DNA from: Lederbergia wuyishanensis
Lineage (GTDB): Bacteria > Bacillota > Bacilli > Bacillales > Bacillaceae_C
Reading direction: 5' to 3'
NCBI RefSeq assembly: GCF_022900255.1
Contig: NZ_JALIRM010000002.1
Coordinates: forward strand, 62,001 to 126,000
Length of the DNA: 64,000 nucleotides
The translations under genes were made by a program, and so were the position numbers. Of the stretch, positions 18,132 through 26,799 are shown one piece after another. The notes under the pieces were generated by a model. The model was not told the origin of the DNA. It saw only the letters and a program-made list of their open reading frames with translations, and did not search any database. How positions within the stretch are numbered: the stretch's first letter is position 1; the number at the start of each line of letters is the position of its first letter.

Positions 18132-19019
18132 CTATTTTGCGAATACATGATTACCAATTTTCTTCACTATATCACGAGTACGAATCCACTCATCTGATGC
18201 AATATCTGGGTTATAAAAGTAAATTGAATCATTTAAACGATCATTTCTCAAAAGTGCCTCTTCTACTGCTCGTTTCGCATCCTCTGAAGCCGGTTTATTA
18301 ATTTCACCATTTTTTACAGGTGAAAATGCATAGCTATTGCCTACTACTTGTTTAATAACACCAGTAATTGTATCGGGGAATAAGGGAGAATCAACACGAT
18401 TTAAAACAACTGTCGCAACTGCTACTTTTCCTTTATATGATTCCCCTTTTGCTTCAGCTTCTACTAAGCGAGCAAACAAGTCTTTCTCCTTTTGTGAAAT
18501 AGAAACTACGGGTTTTGCTAGTTTATTTTCAAGGGTTTCTACTTTGGGTTTCGATAATTGTGTTGCTAATACTTTCGTTTTATTAGGAATTCGCAATACT
18601 TCTCCTATGTAAATCCGATCGTCATCAAGATTATTTTCTTGCTTTATATCATCAATTGTTACACTATATTTTTGGCCAAGTTCCGAGAGGCTATCTCCTT
18701 TTACAACTCTATGTTTGGTAAAAACTTCAGCCGTACTATTATGTAAATCTATAAATCCAGATGATGATTTTGCTACTAATACATTCTTTATGTCAGGGAT
18801 TTTCAAAGTTTCCCCTATATAAATCCAATCGTCGTGACGATTATTTTCTTGCTTTATATCATCAATTGATACACCGTATTTTTTTCCAAGTCCCCAGAGG
18901 CTATCTCCTTTTACTACATGATATTCTGTATGAGCCTCGGCCGTTGTACTCTGTAAACCTATTAATGTAAATGTAGCTATGCATGCTAAGAATAATGTTT
19001 TTATGTAAGTGTTTTTCAA
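18132..19019 (-). CDS. LysM-LysM-SleB/CwlJ-type cell-wall hydrolase
   Basis: The 295-residue protein has a signal peptide, two LysM repeats ([17 protein letters not shown] and [17 protein letters not shown]) and a C-terminal Hydrolase_2 domain. The conserved acidic pair is in [18 protein letters not shown]. Hydrolase_2 proteins (SleB, CwlJ) are muralytic enzymes active on spore cortex, and secreted LysM versions act on cell wall. The start is placed at TTG 19019 because AGGAGG lies 8 nt upstream and it directly precedes the signal peptide ([14 protein letters not shown]). An ATG 24 bp upstream has the Shine-Dalgarno sequence inside its own coding region. It is a single gene. Confidence 0.85.
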   Translation of the reverse strand: MKNTYIKTLFLACIATFTLIGLQSTTAEAHTEYHVVKGDSLWGLGKKYGVSIDDIKQENNRHDDWIYIGETLKIPDIKNVLVAKSSSGFIDLHNSTAEVFTKHRVVKGDSLSELGQKYSVTIDDIKQENNLDDDRIYIGEVLRIPNKTKVLATQLSKPKVETLENKLAKPVVSISQKEKDLFARLVEAEAKGESYKGKVAVATVVLNRVDSPLFPDTITGVIKQVVGNSYAFSPVKNGEINKPASEDAKRAVEEALLRNDRLNDSIYFYNPDIASDEWIRTRDIVKKIGNHVFAK

Positions 19020-19311
19020 AGATGCTACCTCCTGAAAATTCATAATAATAACTATTACTCTAGCATAGAATAGTTCTCACTAACTGAACGATTAAGTTAC
19101 ATTCATTATAGTTTGGTGAGTAACATTACAGGTAAGGACCAATTATGACAGTATTCTTTTGTTAGCGTCATATATCATCTATTATTTGCGAATTTAGTTA
19201 CAAAATTGAGTTAATTCCATTTTTTTCAAACCCATTTTTATATAACAAAAATACAACATATTCTAGCTGTATAATCTAGTATTCTCTTAAGTCATGTACT
19301 TTAACCTATTA

Positions 19312-19707
19312 TTATTTAATACGCCCCTTACCCACCAACTGGTACTCTTCTTGGTTGGAAATTTGCTCTAGTCGATAAACATGACCAAATTCTTCATCTT
19401 TTCTAATTGATGATGCAGAAACCATGTATACTTTTCCTTCTTCAATAAGGTTATAGACCATTGCATCTTCAATATATACTTTAAAACGCCCTTCGTTCTC
19501 ATCATAAGAGTTATAGCCAATAACCCACAATTCTAAATATTTTCCTGGTTCAATATGATGGTGTTTTGTCTCAATAAACATTCCTGCCATGCTTATACTT
19601 CTGGTTTCTTTTAAAAAGGAATTTCCAAAGAAGAAAAAACAGCTTATGATTAGGGCAATAACACACATAGATCCAATTAAAATTCCCTTATTACTGACAA
19701 ACTTCAT
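19312..19707 (-). CDS. Small membrane-anchored protein of unknown function
   Basis: The 131-residue protein has one N-terminal transmembrane helix (residues about 9-30, LIGSMCVIALIISCFFFFG) and an extracellular part. The extracellular sequence contains GKYLELWVIGYNSYDE and KVYMVSASSIRKDEEFGHVYRLEQI. The pattern suggests a small beta-rich domain, but I do not recognise a family. GGAGGAGG lies 7 nt before the ATG, supporting a real gene. It stands alone, with AT-rich spacers on both sides. Confidence 0.6.
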   Translation of the reverse strand: MKFVSNKGILIGSMCVIALIISCFFFFGNSFLKETRSISMAGMFIETKHHHIEPGKYLELWVIGYNSYDENEGRFKVYIEDAMVYNLIEEGKVYMVSASSIRKDEEFGHVYRLEQISNQEEYQLVGKGRIK

Positions 19708-20065
19708 TTATAAACCTCCTCCTTCACTATACCTAAATTTATAAAATTGTAATGAGATATATTTAAAGACTTCCTTCTATGTTCAACTCCCTGCGAAGTA
19801 AGAAGATTTAGCCCAATTTTAAAATCTCTCTTGTACCCTTAATAGTTTTGTCCTTCCAAAATAGTCTATAAAACTATTTCTCCAAAGATACTAATTCTCC
19901 TCTTACAACAAAGGAATTTAGAAGTAGTATTAAGTACCCAGGATAACGCCAATTTACAAAATTGTAGGATATTCTTACATTCTCTTAATATGAAATATAC
20001 AAGACCTTCATATTCTCCGTTTATGATTTTATTGTACAAATCATTGTTAATGGAGGTTGAGATTA
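19708..20065. other. Upstream region of the PhoX gene
   Basis: About 360 bp without a gene. TTTACA (19953) and CTTACA (19974) sit 21 bp apart, loosely reminiscent of Pho-box half-sites, but the 11-bp period is not met. No convincing promoter was found. Confidence 0.3.
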
Positions 20066-21979
20066 ATGAAAAAACATCTTGCTTTAACACTCACCGCTGC
20101 TCTGATTTTTCCATCAGCAGCTGCAATACAAGCTGCCCCGAAACAAGCTGAGGTACAAGCAGTCTCATTTAATGGTATGGATGCACCGAAAACAATCGAG
20201 GAAATGTCCAAAGCCTATTCAAATGCGACAATTGATGTAAAGTACAGTGATGGCACAACGAAAACATTTCCACTCCGTTACGAAAAGCTTTTTAAATCAA
20301 CAGATACTTTTGGTACAAGTGGAAAACAGATTCCTGCTGGTACACCAATTGATGCAAATGGCAACCCGATTATGGACCATAGTGTTCCGAACGATCCAGT
20401 TCCATTTATTTCAGATGCTCCCGATTCTAATAGCTTGTTAGAACCTCTAAATGGTAATAGCGGCAAGCTTCATTTAGTTTCTCATTATGAGTATCAAACC
20501 GTGGACAACTCTGGTTCAAGCGCTTATGGAAGAGTCCCTGCATCAATGACTTTATCAACGTTACAGCAAGACAAAAAAACTGGTAAACTTACCGTCGCTG
20601 GAGTTGAAAAAATTGATTTCTCGGAAACTAAAGGTCTTTGGATTCCATGTAATGGCTCACTTTCTCCATGGAACACTCACCTTGGATCTGAAGAATACGA
20701 ACCAGATGCGCGTATCTTTGAGCAGGAACAAGGAACAGACAAGGATTCTACTAACGTAAAATCATTCGCAAATTATTACTTTGGGGAAAAAGGTGCCAAG
20801 ATGGCAAATCCATATTGGTATGGTTTCGTTCCTGAAGTAATCGTTCATCCAAATGGCAAAGCAAAAGCTGTGAAACATTACAGCACAGGGCGCTTCTCGA
20901 AAGAGTTAATGAAGATGATGCCTGACAGCAAAACGGCCTATTTCGGGGATGACGGCTCCTATACGATGATGTTTATGTATATAGCTGATAAAGCTAAGGA
21001 TCTATCAAGCGGAACCTTATATGCCGCTAAATTCCATCAAACCGGGACAGAAAATGGTGGTTCTGGAGACCTTTCTTGGATCGAGCTAGGTCATGCGACA
21101 GACAAGGAAATAGAAAAATATATTGAAAGTGGCATTACATTCAGCGACATATTCGAAACTTCAACAGAACCAAAAGTTGGATTTACAGCAATAAAAACAT
21201 ACGCTAATCAACAAAAAATTGAATACTTGAAAGTAAAGCCAGGCATGGAAAAAGCTGCAGCCTTCTTAGAAACTCGCCGCTATGCAGCAACACTTGGAGC
21301 AACAAGTGAGTTTAATAAAATGGAAGGTCTTGCACTGAATACTGCTGATAAAAAGGCTTATATGGCCATTTCTGATCAAAGCAAAGGAATGGAAGTAAAT
21401 CCTGCTGATCCACAAGATGACATTCGCCTATCAAAAATTAAATCTGGTGTCACCTATGAACTAGATTTGCAAGCAAACCAAACAGATCGGAATGGCAATA
21501 AGATTAACAGTAGATATGTAGCGGCCTCTATGAAGGGAATAGTCGTTGGCGAAGATATGGCAAGCGCTGACCAATATGGAAATACTGCTCATCCTGAGAA
21601 AGTAGCAAACCCTGACAACCTATCTTATTCAGATGCAATGAAAACACTCTTTATTGGCGAAGACAGCGGCATGCATACGAACAACTATATTTGGGCCTAT
21701 AATCCAGAGACGAAAAAGCTTTCCCGCATTCTTTCGGTACCAGCAGGAGCAGAAGCAACAGGACTTATGGCAGCTGATGACCGCAACGGATTCTCTTATA
21801 TTATGAGCAATTATCAGCATCCTGGAGATGAATTGGAAGGAAAAAACATTAAAGCTGTAGACAAAGCCAAGTTAATTGAAACTATTGACAGGGAAATCGG
21901 TGTGAATAAATCAGGGGATGTAGGTTATATTACTGGCCTTCCCACAATCAAAAGTACATCGCATCCATCAAAAAAATAA
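20066..21979 (+). CDS. PhoX-family secreted phosphatase (DUF839)
   Basis: The 637-residue protein has a Sec-type signal peptide (MKKHLALTLTAALIFPSAAAIQA) rather than a twin-arginine signal, which is notable because many PhoX proteins are Tat substrates. The body matches the PhoX/DUF839 beta-propeller phosphatases. It contains GRVPASMTLSTL near residue 155, NGSLSPWNTHLGSEEYEPDA near residue 195, MEGLALNTADKKAYMAISD, and a C-terminal half with TGLMAADDRNGFSYIMSN. PhoX enzymes use calcium and iron to release phosphate from esters. GGAGG lies 9 nt before ATG 20066; a TTG at 20057 is rejected. It probably serves phosphate scavenging outside the cell. Confidence 0.85.
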   Translation: MKKHLALTLTAALIFPSAAAIQAAPKQAEVQAVSFNGMDAPKTIEEMSKAYSNATIDVKYSDGTTKTFPLRYEKLFKSTDTFGTSGKQIPAGTPIDANGNPIMDHSVPNDPVPFISDAPDSNSLLEPLNGNSGKLHLVSHYEYQTVDNSGSSAYGRVPASMTLSTLQQDKKTGKLTVAGVEKIDFSETKGLWIPCNGSLSPWNTHLGSEEYEPDARIFEQEQGTDKDSTNVKSFANYYFGEKGAKMANPYWYGFVPEVIVHPNGKAKAVKHYSTGRFSKELMKMMPDSKTAYFGDDGSYTMMFMYIADKAKDLSSGTLYAAKFHQTGTENGGSGDLSWIELGHATDKEIEKYIESGITFSDIFETSTEPKVGFTAIKTYANQQKIEYLKVKPGMEKAAAFLETRRYAATLGATSEFNKMEGLALNTADKKAYMAISDQSKGMEVNPADPQDDIRLSKIKSGVTYELDLQANQTDRNGNKINSRYVAASMKGIVVGEDMASADQYGNTAHPEKVANPDNLSYSDAMKTLFIGEDSGMHTNNYIWAYNPETKKLSRILSVPAGAEATGLMAADDRNGFSYIMSNYQHPGDELEGKNIKAVDKAKLIETIDREIGVNKSGDVGYITGLPTIKSTSHPSKK

Positions 21980-21992
21980 GTTTATTGCGCTA

Positions 21993-22036
21993 AACAACAA
22001 AATGACGTGTGAATTCACGCACGTCATTTTGTTGTT
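21993..22036. terminator. Bidirectional terminator between PhoX and anti-sigma genes
   Basis: AACAACAAAATGACGTG and CACGTCATTTTGTTGTT form a perfect 17-bp stem with a 10-nt loop. It lies between convergent genes and has A/T tracts on both sides. Confidence 0.88.
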
Positions 22037-22084
22037 TTAATTTAGTTTCTTTATCCCTTATTTATACTCTCGTGAAAGAAGAAA

Positions 22085-22828
22085 TTAATTAGGATGAGTT
22101 AGCTGTATTGCCTGTTTAAAATAATGATAATACCCTTCCTCTATCAGCTTCTCCACAGTATTAACTTCGAAGCTTTGTATTAGAATAGCGAAAGGTTTTT
22201 TATCGACGACGGGATAGGCCATTAACGTAATTTGGTCATCTATTTTTCTCATAAATATAGGGATATCTTCAACTTTATCAATTTCTTCAATAGATGACCC
22301 AGATTGATTATGATAATCAACCATTTTATCAACAAAATCCTGATAAGAGTCACTTGCTTCAAAATTCTCCATCAAAATGTTCCTTGTATTCTCTTCTCCT
22401 CCGCCAGTCGTTATATAAAAAACCCCCTCTGAAACCGTAATCGATGCACTATTATCATGTGGTACCATATCGATTACAAGCTTTGGATCATACCCAAGAT
22501 TAATTGTTTCCCATGACTTAGGCATAACAGTAGTAAATGTCTCTGTTGAATTTTGAACAGTTGTCATATCGTCTGGAATTACATAATTATTACCCGATTG
22601 ATTCTGATTAGAAATAAAGTGAAAAATCGTTACAAATGCTAGCAACAAACAGACGATACTGCCTGCAACATATTTAAATGTGGAAAAAGAAAAATGTAGT
22701 TTCGCTTTTTGTCTTTCTGGTAAGTTTTCAAGTGTATTGAGCATTCTTTGTTTTACTAATGGATGTATTTCAATTTGTTCCTTTTGAAAATGATTCTTCA
22801 AATCATAATCAATTTTATTACTATTCAT
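22085..22828 (-). CDS. Probable membrane anti-sigma factor
   Basis: The 247-residue protein has a cytoplasmic N-terminal part (about residues 1-50, LVKQRMLNTLENLPERQKAK), one transmembrane helix (about 52-72) and an extracellular domain of about 170 residues. The architecture and the 8-bp overlap with an ECF sigma gene point to a membrane anti-sigma factor. I do not recognise a zinc-finger or RsiV-type sequence, so the sensing mechanism is unknown. The extracellular part carries ETFTTVMPKSWETINLGYD and NVEDIPIFMRKID-like segments. The ATG at 22828 has GAAAGGGGTG upstream inside the sigma gene; an ATG six codons earlier is less likely. Confidence 0.72.
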   Translation of the reverse strand: MNSNKIDYDLKNHFQKEQIEIHPLVKQRMLNTLENLPERQKAKLHFSFSTFKYVAGSIVCLLLAFVTIFHFISNQNQSGNNYVIPDDMTTVQNSTETFTTVMPKSWETINLGYDPKLVIDMVPHDNSASITVSEGVFYITTGGGEENTRNILMENFEASDSYQDFVDKMVDYHNQSGSSIEEIDKVEDIPIFMRKIDDQITLMAYPVVDKKPFAILIQSFEVNTVEKLIEEGYYHYFKQAIQLTHPN

Positions 22829-23372
22829 TTTCCACACCCCTTTCATTCTTAGATAGATTGATTATAGATAAAAGTCTATGACGAGCACGATTCAGTCTTG
22901 ATTTGACTGTTCCTTCCCTTACTTTTAGTATTTGTGCCATTTCTTTAATCGAAAATTCTTCATAGTAGAAAAGGATAAGTACTATACGGTGTTTATCGTC
23001 AAGCTTCAATAACGCTTCCTTTAGTTCGGTAAATTCTTCTGGATTTTTTTCACTACTTCCAAAGGCGTCAACGGATTCTAACAAAACTAGTTTTTTCCGC
23101 TTTTTTAACATATCATTACATTCATTGATTAAGATCCGAGTAAGCCATGTTTTAAAATATTTAGGTTGTTTTAGTTGAGTAATAGAGTGATAACATTTGA
23201 GAATTGTTTCCTGTATAGCATCTGCACAATCTGCATCATCTTTTAAGATGCCTTTTGAAACACGGTACAAGGTAAGTTCGCATTCTTCAATCAAACGAGT
23301 GAACGCTTCTTTATCTCCTTTTTGAGCTAAAAGCACATCCGTTTCCAGTCCGATCTCCCCCCTTCTGACCAT
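22821..23372 (-). CDS. ECF-type RNA polymerase sigma factor
   Basis: The protein (183 residues from the ATG) has sigma region 2 (about residues 20-90, with DCADAIQETILKCYHSI and FKTWLTRILINECNDML) and region 4 (about 120-175, FSIKEMAQILKVREGTVKSRLNRARHRL). It resembles SigV/SigW-like ECF factors, which direct envelope-stress genes. The ATG at 23372 has no good ribosome binding site. AAGGGGGGAG lies inside the ORF, 6 nt before a CTG at 23348 that would start (M)ETDVLLAQKG, the usual ECF N-terminus, and an ECF-like promoter overlaps the ATG. The true start may therefore be internal. It is coupled to the anti-sigma gene. Confidence 0.88.
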   Translation of the reverse strand: MVRRGEIGLETDVLLAQKGDKEAFTRLIEECELTLYRVSKGILKDDADCADAIQETILKCYHSITQLKQPKYFKTWLTRILINECNDMLKKRKKLVLLESVDAFGSSEKNPEEFTELKEALLKLDDKHRIVLILFYYEEFSIKEMAQILKVREGTVKSRLNRARHRLLSIINLSKNERGVENE

Positions 23373-23399
23373 TAGACTTCAACATTTGCAAAAGGTTCC
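23373..23399 (-). promoter_or_regulatory. Candidate ECF-type autoregulatory promoter
   Basis: On the minus strand GGAACC is followed after 16 bp by GTCTA, close to the TGAAAC-N16-CGTC pattern of Bacillus ECF promoters. It ends one base before the ATG of the sigma ORF, so a transcript would begin inside the annotated frame. Confidence 0.5.
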
Positions 23400-23555
23400 A
23401 TATATTTCTATTTAAACACAAAAAATCCGGTTCAAAATGAATATTTCACTTTGAACCGGATTGTTCGTTTGATGCATAAGACCTAATTATTTCAAAATAA
23501 TGTTTCAAAACCAATTGGTAAAAACCAACTGACGAATATGGATGTCTATTATTGC

Positions 23556-24413
23556 TTATTCCCCCTGTACCTTCGCCTTGAATTCGTCATAATTCTTTTT
23601 AAACTGTTCTTTAGTTACAGCGTTAAATGTTAGTTTTTGATTGGCTTCCCAAAAAGATAAATCGAAACTACTTGCATCCCCATGAAAATTCCCTTTCATC
23701 TTAGTACTTTTTCCATCTACTGTAGTGTAAAATTGCAGCATATGCCCGTCTGTTATACCGTTCAATTCATATCTGATTTCTTCGTACGGGTTATTTTTTT
23801 CACCTGTTTGCTGCATCATAAGAAGCGATCCTGACAATTCACCTTCAAGCAGAGCCTCATCGATTTTCACGAACAGTTGGTACTCTCCGTTTTCTGCGGT
23901 GTATAAATACCCATAGATACTTTTTAGTTCAGAAAAAAACGTTCTTATGAAGCTTTTAAACTTTTCTTCGGATTCATCAATAGCTACTTGCAACTCTTCT
24001 TGTAATTCTTTTTCATAGTCATCCAATTCTTTTTTTCTAATGGATTGAAATAATTTTGCGTCACTCTTGCCATGTTCTCGGAAAAAAAGGTCACCTTCAG
24101 AATACGAGGCGTCAAATTGCCTATTTTCTCCACCACTCTTTAACACTAATTCAAAACCATTTTCAGTAGTTTTCCCAGTGAAAGAGTATTTTTTTTCTTC
24201 AATAAAAGGGACCTCACCGATTTCATCTATGATTTCTTTCTGATGATACGTACCTTTTATCTTTCCGTTTCTACTAGTCATTTCAATCCAATGAAGCATA
24301 CCATTATCCTTGTAAACAAATTCTTCAGATTTCATAAATGTTACTAACCATACTGCTGCACCCATCAGCAATACAATTAGCACTGCCACTCCCAAATATT
24401 TTAATTTGCCCAT
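23556..24413 (-). CDS. Membrane-anchored protein of unknown function
   Basis: The 285-residue protein has one N-terminal transmembrane helix (about residues 4-25, LGVAVLIVLLMGAAVWLVTF) and an extracellular remainder. The chain has beta-rich segments (IEMTSRNGKIKGTYHQ, EKKYSFTGKTTENGFEL), a central charged helix rich in E and K (about 130-165), then further beta strands. Repeated phrases of the type GKIKGTYH / TKMKGNFHG hint at an internal duplication. I do not recognise the family. The start at 24413 (MGKLKYLG) has AGAGGAAG upstream; an ATG 39 bp earlier lacks one. It is separated from the sigma gene by about 180 bp. Confidence 0.62.
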   Translation of the reverse strand: MGKLKYLGVAVLIVLLMGAAVWLVTFMKSEEFVYKDNGMLHWIEMTSRNGKIKGTYHQKEIIDEIGEVPFIEEKKYSFTGKTTENGFELVLKSGGENRQFDASYSEGDLFFREHGKSDAKLFQSIRKKELDDYEKELQEELQVAIDESEEKFKSFIRTFFSELKSIYGYLYTAENGEYQLFVKIDEALLEGELSGSLLMMQQTGEKNNPYEEIRYELNGITDGHMLQFYTTVDGKSTKMKGNFHGDASSFDLSFWEANQKLTFNAVTKEQFKKNYDEFKAKVQGE

Positions 24414-24896
24414 CTTTCTTCCTCTCCTTTGCTCACATTCCAGTGTAAACAAGATCTCTTTAAATCAATTAAAAGATGAGAATTCTGAAGCAGAGTTTGC
24501 TGTTGGTTATCCTGTTCCCATTAATAGTTCTTTTTATTATTGTAATGGAAAACTGGAAATCCCATGAAGGAAAATTTCATTTATTTCAAGTAATATAGGC
24601 ACTATTACCGATTGAAAAATATTTCCATTTTATAGTATTATTCCATTTAAGGATGCATCCTACTAATTTAAGGCATCCATTTGATAGAGTAGTTTCCCTT
24701 TCAAACACATCTCAAGACCTCAATTTATCCAGCTTCTATGTCTAAGTCTACTTCGTTCTGTACTTCATGTTTTTCTACAGTTTATTCATTAACAACTTAA
24801 GAGTTTAAACTTTTTCCTAAGAAGGTGATTCATAGAAACTTTGCAATTATTTTTGTCTCCCTTATTTGATAAAAAACATTGTGAAAGGAGAAAAAA
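24414..24896. other. Intergenic region with a possible small membrane ORF
   Basis: No recognised gene in about 480 bp. A 40-codon frame at 24476-24598 (+) encodes MRILKQSLLLVILFPLIVLF, then a short polar tail ending FHLFQVI. It looks like the N-terminus of a membrane sensor protein or a small membrane peptide, but it has only a weak ribosome binding site. GAAAGGAG at 24882-24889 is the ribosome binding site of the GH30 gene. Confidence 0.3.
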
Positions 24897-26501
24897 ATGA
24901 CTAAGAGTAAGAAAGGAACATTCACATTGGCATTATTATTAAGTTTTTCACTGTTTGGGTCTACGGTTGGTAATGCAAAGGAAAACAATTTAGCAGCTCC
25001 TAGCAAAAATCCTGCTCAAGGAATTCATATTAATGTGGAAAGAAAGCATCAAGAAATTGATGGATTTGGGGCTTCTGGTGCTTGGGCGATGGACCCGATT
25101 GGGGCTGAGTGGTCAGAAAAAAATAAGAACAAAGTGGCTGATTTGTTGTTCTCACAAGATAAGGGAATTGGCTTATCCATGTGGCGTTTTAATATTGGCG
25201 CCGGGAGTGAAGAAACAGATAAAGACATTATCCGAGATCGCTTTAGAAGAGCAGAAAGTTTTAAATCAGGAGAAAATGAGTCTTATAATTGGTCTAAACA
25301 AGCTGGGCAGCAATGGTTTCTCCAAGCAGCAAAAGAGCGTGGTGTTGAGGATTTCATTGCGTTTGTGAATAGTCCGCCTGTCTGGATGACTAAGAATGGA
25401 CATGCACAGCCTGACCCTTCAGTCGGCAGCACGAATCTAAAAGATGAATATATCGATGACTTTGCCGTCTTTTTAGCTGATGTTTTAGAACATTTCGAGC
25501 AAGAGCAAATGCCATTTGGTTATATTAGTCCGATTAATGAGCCGACGTGGGATTGGAACAAAGCGGGACAAGAAGGAAACCGCTACAATATAGACGATAT
25601 GAAAAAAGTGGTTAGGGCTCTATACCAAGAACTGCAAGACCGCGGTATTGAGACTGAAATTGACGTTCCGGAAGCAGTTGAATATACATCGTTACTTGAT
25701 GATGATATTTATTCTGCTTTTACAGGAAGGAATAATAGCAGATATAGTAGTGGAAATGCTAGTGGTGCGTATCCGGGTAAATACCGTGAATACATTAAAG
25801 AGTTTTTAGGAGACCCCGAAATAAAAAATATGGTTGGAAATAAAATCAGTGCTCATGCGTATTGGTCTGACTATTTTTCCGGTGAGGATCGCCTCATTCC
25901 TTTAAGACAAAAGGTGCGGGAAAATATTGAGCGATATGATCCGAATGCAAAAATCTGGATGTCTGAATACTGTATTTTGGGCGGTCATGGTCACGGGCGC
26001 GATCTATCAATGAAAACAGCCCTGGATGTAGCGAGACTCATTCATTACGATATGGTCGAAACACAAGCTTCCGCATGGCAATGGTGGCTTGCCATGTCAC
26101 CTTATGATTACAAGGATGGTTTGATTTACACGAATTATCTTGAGCAAGGTGATGAAGAAACGATTATTGAATCTAAATTGCTGTGGGCTTTAGGCAATTA
26201 CAGTCGCTTTGTGAGACCTGGGGCGTATAGGGTAGATTTACAAGGTGCAAACGATAAAGATGGTTTAATGGGTTCTGCTTATTATAAAGAAGAAGATAAC
26301 CAACTTTCGATTGTCCTTGTTAATTATAGTGACGAAACAAAACCAGTGCAGCTTAATGTTGATGGGCTTCCTGGAAAAGTGAAACAATTTAAACCATACA
26401 TCACATCTGCTAATGATAATTTGGAGCAAAAAAATCAATTCCCTGCACATAAAGTGTTTAATGTTCCGCCGAGATCCGTGGTTACGTTAGTAGGTAAATA
26501 A
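24897..26501 (+). CDS. Secreted glycoside hydrolase family 30 enzyme
   Basis: The 534-residue protein has a signal peptide (residues 1-27, ending NAKEN). The GH30 barrel starts with HQEIDGFGASGAWAMDP. The likely acid/base is Glu215 (SPINEPTW) and the nucleophile is Glu357 (IWMSEYCI). Other family marks are SMWRFNIGAGSEE and NSPPVWMTKNG. The last 100 residues form the usual beta-sandwich side domain. By overall pattern it is closer to the endo-beta-1,6-galactanase/beta-1,6-glucan branch than to XynC glucuronoxylanases, but the substrate is not certain. It would degrade plant or fungal polysaccharide outside the cell. It has its own ribosome binding site and terminator. Confidence 0.88.
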   Translation: MTKSKKGTFTLALLLSFSLFGSTVGNAKENNLAAPSKNPAQGIHINVERKHQEIDGFGASGAWAMDPIGAEWSEKNKNKVADLLFSQDKGIGLSMWRFNIGAGSEETDKDIIRDRFRRAESFKSGENESYNWSKQAGQQWFLQAAKERGVEDFIAFVNSPPVWMTKNGHAQPDPSVGSTNLKDEYIDDFAVFLADVLEHFEQEQMPFGYISPINEPTWDWNKAGQEGNRYNIDDMKKVVRALYQELQDRGIETEIDVPEAVEYTSLLDDDIYSAFTGRNNSRYSSGNASGAYPGKYREYIKEFLGDPEIKNMVGNKISAHAYWSDYFSGEDRLIPLRQKVRENIERYDPNAKIWMSEYCILGGHGHGRDLSMKTALDVARLIHYDMVETQASAWQWWLAMSPYDYKDGLIYTNYLEQGDEETIIESKLLWALGNYSRFVRPGAYRVDLQGANDKDGLMGSAYYKEEDNQLSIVLVNYSDETKPVQLNVDGLPGKVKQFKPYITSANDNLEQKNQFPAHKVFNVPPRSVVTLVGK

Positions 26502-26510
26502 TGATCAATT

Positions 26511-26552
26511 AGAAGAATGCCAATCTGAAATTTGAAGGATTGGCATTCTTCT
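26511..26552 (+). terminator. Terminator of the GH30 gene
   Basis: AGAAGAATGCCAATC and GATTGGCATTCTTCT form a perfect 15-bp stem with a 12-nt loop, 10 bp behind the stop codon, followed by TTAATTATTTT. Confidence 0.85.
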
Positions 26553-26799
26553 TTAATTATTTTGACTTCGTAGCTTATCTAAGGTTCTCCGTGATGCAGC
26601 TAAATTCAGTCTCGTCTAATATTAAATACTTATTAGCTTTCGAAAAATGTCTCTTTCATATAAAGATAGATATGTACCATTCTATATAAAATACTTAAGC
26701 TTAATTCGACAAAAATATTGGTAATTCGACAAAGTCTGTTGACCTTTATGAAATAAACCTATAGAATTTTTACATATTTTCAATAAATGAGGGTTCAGT
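26553..26799. other. Upstream region of the permease gene
   Basis: About 250 bp of AT-rich DNA. The phrase TAATTCGACAAA occurs twice, about 20 bp apart (from 26702 and 26721), a direct repeat that could be a regulator site. Nothing else was recognised. Confidence 0.35.

Noticed and set aside
19953-19979. TTTACA and CTTACA before the PhoX gene as a Pho box
   Set aside because: The spacing is 21 bp and intermediate repeats are missing, so it does not fit the 11-bp period.
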